A DNA stretch of 5,687 nt from a bacterium (GTDB taxonomy: Bacteria; Blakebacterota; Blakebacteria; Blakebacterales; Blakebacteraceae): positions 1 through 5,687 of the forward strand of contig JALGVQ010000177.1 of NCBI GenBank assembly GCA_025774615.1. Direction: 5' to 3'. This document shows positions 1 through 3,608 of the stretch, in pieces. The notes beneath the pieces are model-generated. The model ran no database searches. It saw only the letters and a list, made by a program, of their open reading frames with translations, and had not been told where the DNA came from. Each line of letters opens with the position of its first letter. Position 1 is the first letter of the stretch. The position numbers and the translations under genes were made by a program.

Positions 1-2
1 CA

Positions 3-179
3 CTCACTGTCGAGGAGCGGCAGAAAATCCTACGTCTGGTCGTTAAGGAAGTCCAGGTGGACCACGATAAAGTGGTCATCAAGCATTCCATACGTCCTTT
101 GGATGGTGATTCCGAGTCATGTTATCGACTGCGTTGGGGGAGTCCTCTCACCCCTGCTGTCAAACCTCGTACTCGATGA
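3..179 (+). pseudogene. C-terminal fragment of a large serine recombinase (resolvase family), running into intron sequence
   Basis: The frame is open from the window edge to a TGA at 177-179. Its first ~40 residues (LTVEERQKILRLVVKEVQ, then VVIKHSI) resemble the end of large serine recombinases, where a helix is followed by a short strand of the form 'V-I-HSI' and a tail with a YLLR-like motif (here CYRLRW, about 120-137). The catalytic resolvase domain and zinc ribbon would lie upstream, outside the window. From about 135 onward the same DNA encodes the reverse transcriptase in another frame, so the last ~14 codons before the TGA are probably not native recombinase sequence. The gene therefore seems to have lost its own last few codons at a rearrangement, or at an assembly junction. 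The assignment rests on a short stretch of remembered family sequence and is moderately sure. Confidence 0.5.
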
Positions 180-813
180 GCTGGACAAGGAGCTGGAGAA
201 ACGGGGCCATCGGTTCGTGCGGTATGCGGACGACTGTAACATTTACGTCCACAGCGAACGGGCCGGGCACCGGGTGATGGAGAGCATTACGAAGTTCATC
301 ACCAAGAAGCTCAAGCTTCGGGTCAATGCATCGAAGAGCGCGGTGGGGAGACCGTGGAAACGGAAGTTCCTCGGCTTCAGCTTCACGAACGGCTTTGAGC
401 CAAAACGGCGCATCTCGCCGGAGGCGAAGGCCAGGTTCAAGAAGCGAGTAAAGGAACTGACACGTCGGAGTAGAGGGGTCAGTACGGAGAAGATGGTTGC
501 CGACCTCACCCGGTATCTGAACGGGTGGATCGGCTACTTCGGCTACTGTCAGACCCCGAAAGTGCTTCGGGATATGGACTCGTGGATCAGACGGCGCCTT
601 CGATGTGCTGTCTGGAAGCAGTGGAAGCGGGGAAGGACCCGGTTCGATGAGCTGGTCAAACGCGGTGTCAGCCGTAATCTGGCGGCTCAGACCGCCGGCA
701 GTTGCCACAGCATGTGGCATCTCTGCCGGAGTCCTGCTCTCAGCTTCGCCTTGCCCAACGACTTCTTCCGGGCCCTCGGTCTACCTTCTTTGAAAGACTC
801 GCTGTTCGAATAA
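103..813 (+). CDS. ltrA: Group II intron reverse transcriptase/maturase, N-terminally truncated
   Basis: In an intact intron this protein reverse-transcribes the intron RNA during retrohoming and helps it splice. Recognisable homology starts at residue 12, with GG-VLSPLLSN (the motif before the palm) and then RYADD, whose catalytic YADD is residues 41-44 (223-234). The thumb-proximal RVNASKS (73-79) and KFLGFSF (88-94) follow. The maturase domain X spans about 109-180, with RYLNGWIGYFGYC and a WIRRRLR..WKQWKR basic block, and a conserved tail ends near GLPSL. There is no HNH endonuclease domain, as in several bacterial classes. Complete proteins are about 400-500 residues; the fingers and first palm aspartate are missing, so the product should be inactive. 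The ATG at 103 is only the first methionine: it has no Shine-Dalgarno, the frame is open back to base 1, and residues 1-11 look unlike an RT. Best treated as a pseudogene remnant. Confidence 0.88.
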   Translation: MVIPSHVIDCVGGVLSPLLSNLVLDELDKELEKRGHRFVRYADDCNIYVHSERAGHRVMESITKFITKKLKLRVNASKSAVGRPWKRKFLGFSFTNGFEPKRRISPEAKARFKKRVKELTRRSRGVSTEKMVADLTRYLNGWIGYFGYCQTPKVLRDMDSWIRRRLRCAVWKQWKRGRTRFDELVKRGVSRNLAAQTAGSCHSMWHLCRSPALSFALPNDFFRALGLPSLKDSLFE

Positions 814-820
814 CCAACCG

Positions 821-854
821 AACCGCCGTGTACGGACCCGTACGCACGGTGGTG
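821..854 (+). ncRNA. Group II intron domain V
   Basis: Eight bases at 822-829 (ACCGCCGT) pair fully with 846-853 (ACGGTGGT), with one G-T wobble. A two-base bulge, GC at 844-845, separates this from an upper five-pair stem, 830-834 (GTACG) with 839-843 (CGTAC), closed by the loop GACC. The 34-nt length, 8+5 pair layout and two-base bulge on the 3' side are the hallmark of domain V, the catalytic metal-binding hairpin. It begins 7 bases after the RT stop codon, as expected. The lower stem carries CGC at 825-827 or just before it, where the catalytic triad sits, giving a CGC-type rather than AGC triad. The domain itself appears intact even though the intron is not. Confidence 0.85.
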
Positions 855-858
855 TGAC

Positions 859-885
859 AGGGAAAACCCGTGAGGGTCTACCTAT
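859..885 (+). ncRNA. Probable group II intron domain VI and 3' splice end
   Basis: A small hairpin follows domain V after four bases. AGG (859-861) can pair with CCT (881-883), and ACCC (866-869) pairs with GGGT (874-877) around a GTGA tetraloop of the GNRA type. A880 lies unpaired beside the basal stem, the position of a branch-point adenosine. The element ends CTACCTAT, consistent with an intron 3' end in AT. A880 is only about five bases from that end, slightly closer than the usual seven or eight, so the fold or the exact splice site may be off. Confidence 0.5.
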
Positions 886-919
886 GTCTAATTCACGGCT
901 CGCCTGTGTCGATCAAGGG

Positions 920-1876
920 TCAGGTCCCGGAATAGTGTTCCTTGAGACAATCGGGACAGATTCCGTGTGTGACATCGGTATCCATGCTCTTCTTCACGAA
1001 TGCCTCCAGTGCGATCCATGATGAGGGATCTGCCGGATCTCCATCATCCTGACGGACTTTTCGGCAATGCATGCACACCGGCAGTATCCCTTCAAGACTG
1101 GAGATGTAGTCGCGGGCACTCTGGAGATCCCTGATCCCGGTCACCACACTCCTTGAAAGAAGCAGGATGATCCAGACTCCTGCGATGGCCAGAACGAGAT
1201 GAAGCAGGATGCCCCGGTTCTTGTTGGCAGATATGATGGATGAGAACGGTTCCCAGGGCAGGGAGATACTGATGCCGCCGCGTATATCACCGATACTGTA
1301 TCCGTGTTCCGCGTGGCAGGGCAGACACGATTCATCCACGACAAGTGGTGCCATGAATCTCAAGAAGCGGACGTCATCGATCCACTCGACCGATGCTGTT
1401 TCAATCGTACCCGCTTCGAACGCTTCCAGTGCCTCGCTCTCCCATCCATCTGGCTCATTGATCGTATTGATGGGCCTTGTACTGGTGATGTGAAGCTGGA
1501 CATCATCCCGGGTTGCCAGAAGTTCAGCTATCAATCGCGTCATATACGCCGGATTGATCTTGGTTAACCGCAGTCCATCAGTCGTCACCACATCCCGCAG
1601 TGGATCTATAAGCAGGATATTCGGTTGGATCTCTTCCGTGATCGGTACATAGACTCCGCCGTGGAGGGCGTTCCACTGCCTGGTGGCAACCATCTCTCTA
1701 AAGAAGGACCGGCCGATACTGGTGGCGAGGTTCTTCACCTGGGCCGGAGTAGACAGCAGTTCCCAACCCATCGAGAGGCATATCAGAACCAGAAAAAGAC
1801 CAGCAAGCAGCAGATAGGATCTCTGGGCCTGCCGCACGCGATCTGATCCGGAATGGTCTGAGGCTATGTGCACCAC
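920..1876 (-). CDS. Membrane-bound DUF3365 (Tll0287-like) c-type heme sensor protein with C-terminal four-cysteine module
   Basis: A 318-residue protein with no assigned enzyme activity. After a short basic N-terminus, residues 20-40 form a membrane helix. Residues ~42-215 match the Tll0287-like/DUF3365 domain, a periplasmic sensor found in many bacterial signalling proteins: GWESEALEAFE, RFMAPLVV, then CLPCH (184-188), a covalent heme site, and GYSIGDIRGGISISLPWEPF. A second helix spans 222-241. The cytoplasmic tail (~250-318) runs as a helix into LPVCMHCRKVR and HGICPDC, a module usually attached to PAS or receiver domains; C268, C271, C307 and C310 (perhaps H304) could bind metal. No kinase, cyclase or methyl-accepting domain follows, and the end of the module is also the end of the protein. 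GTG at 1876 is the first possible start after an in-frame TAG at 1901-1903; GTG at 1873 is an alternative, and GGAAGG overlaps the start region. Role in redox or ligand sensing is inferred. Confidence 0.87.
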   Translation of the reverse strand: MVHIASDHSGSDRVRQAQRSYLLLAGLFLVLICLSMGWELLSTPAQVKNLATSIGRSFFREMVATRQWNALHGGVYVPITEEIQPNILLIDPLRDVVTTDGLRLTKINPAYMTRLIAELLATRDDVQLHITSTRPINTINEPDGWESEALEAFEAGTIETASVEWIDDVRFLRFMAPLVVDESCLPCHAEHGYSIGDIRGGISISLPWEPFSSIISANKNRGILLHLVLAIAGVWIILLLSRSVVTGIRDLQSARDYISSLEGILPVCMHCRKVRQDDGDPADPSSWIALEAFVKKSMDTDVTHGICPDCLKEHYSGT

Positions 1877-2014
1877 CTTCCGTATTGCGACCTTTTCAGG
1901 CTACCAGCGAACATATTCCCGGTCAAATCCCACAGAGGTGTTTGCGTGGGCCGCCGGATCACTGTTCTTTCCCTGAAGCTGAAGTCGAGTGATTCACTGG
2001 AGGAGTGATACCTG
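1877..2014. other. Divergent intergenic region between the sensor gene and the FAH-family gene
   Basis: The only divergent gap in the window, so both flanking transcripts should start here. On the right it holds an 11-base perfect palindrome AGTGATTCACT (1988-1998; 5-base arms, one central base) directly before the Shine-Dalgarno GGAGGAG (1999-2005) of the gene at 2015. ATCACT at 1958-1963 is the inverse of AGTGAT at 1988-1993, so a weak longer stem is also possible. I found no convincing -35/-10 pair on the plus strand. The palindrome could be an operator or chance; arms of five bases are too short to decide. Confidence 0.4.
1898..1926 (-). promoter_or_regulatory. Candidate sigma70-type promoter for the heme sensor gene
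   Basis: On the minus strand TTGACC (1926-1921, five of six to TTGACA) is followed after exactly 17 bases by TAGCCT (1903-1898, three of six to TATAAT). Transcription would begin near 1891, giving a very short leader of about 15 bases before the GTG at 1876. The good -35 box and ideal spacing argue for it; the weak -10 box and unknown host sigma factor argue for caution. Confidence 0.35.
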
Positions 2015-2662
2015 ATGGGACTTGAGACACCTTTTACAGGGCCGGGAAAGATCGTCTGTGTGGGCAGGAATTACGCCGACCACGCGGCGGAACTGGGAAA
2101 TGTGCTGCCTGAACGACCGCTCCTCTTCCTCAAACCTCCCTCCTCGGTGATCGGGGATGGCGACACGATCATCCTCCCGCCTGAATCGAATCAGGTGGAA
2201 CACGAGGGTGAGATCGGTGTGGTGATCGGACGCACGATGTACCGGGTATCGGAATCAGAAGCCCTGGAGGGGATCGCCGGCTACACATGCGTGAACGATG
2301 TCACCGCCCGCGACCTGCAGAAGCAGGATGTCCAGTTCACCAGGGGGAAGGGATTCGATACGTTCTGCTCCTTCGGACCGGCGGTGGTCGAACTGCCTGA
2401 GCGGGATGCGTATCGGGAACTTGAGGTGATCTGCCGTGTGAACGGGGAGGTCAGACAGCATGGGGCTGCCCGGGACATGCAGTTCGCGATCCCGATGGTC
2501 GTGGCATACATTTCATCGATCATGACACTGGAGCCGGGGGATCTGATCGCTACCGGTACACCAGCCGGGGTCGGCCCGCTTCTTCCCGGTGACATGGTCG
2601 AGGTGGAGATCCCGACGGTCGGCATCCTTTCCAATCGGGTCGAAGCGTACGAGGGAACGTGA
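2015..2662 (+). CDS. Fumarylacetoacetate hydrolase family protein (FAHD1/acylpyruvase-like)
   Basis: A 215-residue enzyme of the FAH superfamily, matching the length of the short FAHD1/YcgM type, whose members hydrolyse acylpyruvates or decarboxylate or tautomerise oxaloacetate in the cytoplasm. Visible motifs, in order: VCVGRNYADHAAE with H23 and E26 matching the lid His-Glu pair of FAHD1; LFLKPPSS (37-44); the Mg/Mn ligands E64 and E66 (EHEGE) and D95 (NDVTARD); catalytic-site K112 in RGKGFDTF; the core VNGEVRQ (142-148); and ATGTPAGVG (179-187). All key residues are present, so it should be active. The exact substrate cannot be read from sequence; homoprotocatechuate-pathway isomerase activity is an alternative. 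The ATG at 2015 has a strong GGAGGAG nine bases upstream. The gene end overlaps the next gene by 4 bp, which suggests one transcript with the downstream transporter. Confidence 0.92.
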   Translation: MGLETPFTGPGKIVCVGRNYADHAAELGNVLPERPLLFLKPPSSVIGDGDTIILPPESNQVEHEGEIGVVIGRTMYRVSESEALEGIAGYTCVNDVTARDLQKQDVQFTRGKGFDTFCSFGPAVVELPERDAYRELEVICRVNGEVRQHGAARDMQFAIPMVVAYISSIMTLEPGDLIATGTPAGVGPLLPGDMVEVEIPTVGILSNRVEAYEGT

Positions 2663-3543
2663 TCCGCACCTGCGCCCTCTGCGGCGTCTTCATCATCTCC
2701 TTTTCGGCGATCTTCGTACGACTGGCCGGAGTCTCACCCTCCACCTCCGCCTTCTTCCGGATGGCGTACGCCCTGCCGGTACTCATCCTTCTGGCGTATC
2801 TCTCAAGGCGTGAAGACACCCGACAGCTGAAATTCCGGCTCATGGCCATCGGCAGCGGCATGATGCTTGCGCTCGATCTCAGTGTGTGGCACTGGTCGAT
2901 CGATCTGATCGGCGCCGGTCTGGCAACCGTGATCGCGAACATACAGGTCGTTTTCGTGGGATTGATCAGCTGGAGAGTGCTGGGCGAGAAGCCGACCAGG
3001 TGGGCCCTGATAATCATCCCGGTGGTGTTTCTCGGCGCTGCTATCTCGTCAGGACTCGGAAGGGGAGACGCCTACGGTTCAGATCCGATCCTGGGGACGA
3101 CGCTCTCATTCTTCACCGCGATCCTCTATGCGGGATTTCTCGTTCTCTTCCGTGCCTCGAACCGTGACGGGGTCAATCCTGCGGGACCGCTCCGGGACGC
3201 AACATTCGGCGCTGTTGTCGGGACATTGATCGTTGGCATGTTCGACGCCGGATTCAGTTTCATTCCGGTATGGCCTGCGCACGGATGGCTTCTGGCCCTG
3301 GCGCTGCTGCCCAGCGTCGTGGGATGGCTCCTGATTTCGAAGGCTCTGCCCAGACTCCCCGGTCTGGAGACATCGGTCCTGCTGCTTATGCAGCCGGTTC
3401 TGACCGTGATCTGGGGTCTGCTCATCTTTGCTGAACTGCTCTCGCCTGTTCAGTGGGCAGGCGTGATCATCGTCCTGGGCGGTATCGGGGTACTCTCCCT
3501 TTCGGGGGGTGTTGTACGACAAATTGAGATACCCTCAGAATGA
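2659..3543 (+). CDS. EamA/DMT-superfamily transporter, ten membrane helices
   Basis: A 294-residue inner-membrane protein of the drug/metabolite transporter superfamily, which exports (or sometimes imports) small metabolites such as amino acids. It has two EamA repeats of five helices: about 5-23, 30-48, 61-79, 86-105 and 114-132, then 144-164, 182-200, 208-228, 237-258 and 264-284. Family signatures are VIANIQVVFVGLISWRVLGE (91-110) closing the first repeat's fourth helix and, in the second repeat, LLLMQPVLTVIWGLLIFAEL (241-260), with conserved glutamates E110 and E259 and a glycine-rich final helix. The GTG start lies within the upstream stop (overlap GTGA, 2659-2662) with GAGGG just before it, so translation is probably coupled to the FAH-family enzyme. 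A later start would remove helix 1. Substrate is unknown; the neighbour hints at a carboxylate or keto acid, which is inference only. Confidence 0.9.
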   Translation: MIRTCALCGVFIISFSAIFVRLAGVSPSTSAFFRMAYALPVLILLAYLSRREDTRQLKFRLMAIGSGMMLALDLSVWHWSIDLIGAGLATVIANIQVVFVGLISWRVLGEKPTRWALIIIPVVFLGAAISSGLGRGDAYGSDPILGTTLSFFTAILYAGFLVLFRASNRDGVNPAGPLRDATFGAVVGTLIVGMFDAGFSFIPVWPAHGWLLALALLPSVVGWLLISKALPRLPGLETSVLLLMQPVLTVIWGLLIFAELLSPVQWAGVIIVLGGIGVLSLSGGVVRQIEIPSE

Positions 3544-3563
3544 CCTGCTAATCCCACCCATTC

Positions 3564-3597
3564 AGTATACCGCTCCGTAACTGCGGAACAGTGTACT
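3564..3597 (+). other. Imperfect stem-loop between transporter and lipoprotein genes
   Basis: AGTATAC (3564-3570) pairs with GTGTACT (3591-3597) over seven positions including one T-G wobble. Inside it TCCG (3574-3577) pairs with CGGA (3584-3587) around a six-base loop, leaving a 3x3 internal loop. No T-tract follows, so it does not look like a complete intrinsic terminator. It ends two bases before the AGGAG of the next gene and could act as a weak terminator, an mRNA-stability or translation-control structure, or an operator. Confidence 0.4.
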
Positions 3598-3608
3598 CAG
3601 GAGATGAT

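Larger units (their letters stand above)
136..885 (+). mobile_element. 5'-truncated group II intron remnant
   Basis: The block contains the 3' part of the intron-encoded protein followed directly by intron RNA domains V and VI, in the order and spacing of bacterial group II introns. Domains I-III and the first half of the ORF are absent. The left edge is set where RT homology begins and recombinase homology ends (about 130-140). The right edge is the likely 3' splice site ending in AT at 884-885, uncertain by several bases. Known ways to make such a remnant include incomplete target-primed reverse transcription, later deletion, or insertion of another element. Without the 5' catalytic domains it cannot splice or move by itself. 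Confidence 0.75.

Noticed and set aside
160-720. Long minus-strand open frame (186 codons) across the RT fragment
   Set aside because: It is antisense to a frame with clear YADD and maturase motifs, its own residues match no family I know, and it has no ribosome site.
917-928. GGGTCAGGTCCC as a REP-type repeat or operator
   Set aside because: It has only three paired bases per arm, occurs once in the window and overlaps a stop codon; nothing supports a repeat family.
3564-3597. Intrinsic terminator
   Set aside because: There is no T-tract after the stem and the stem is interrupted, so it is reported only as a stem-loop.
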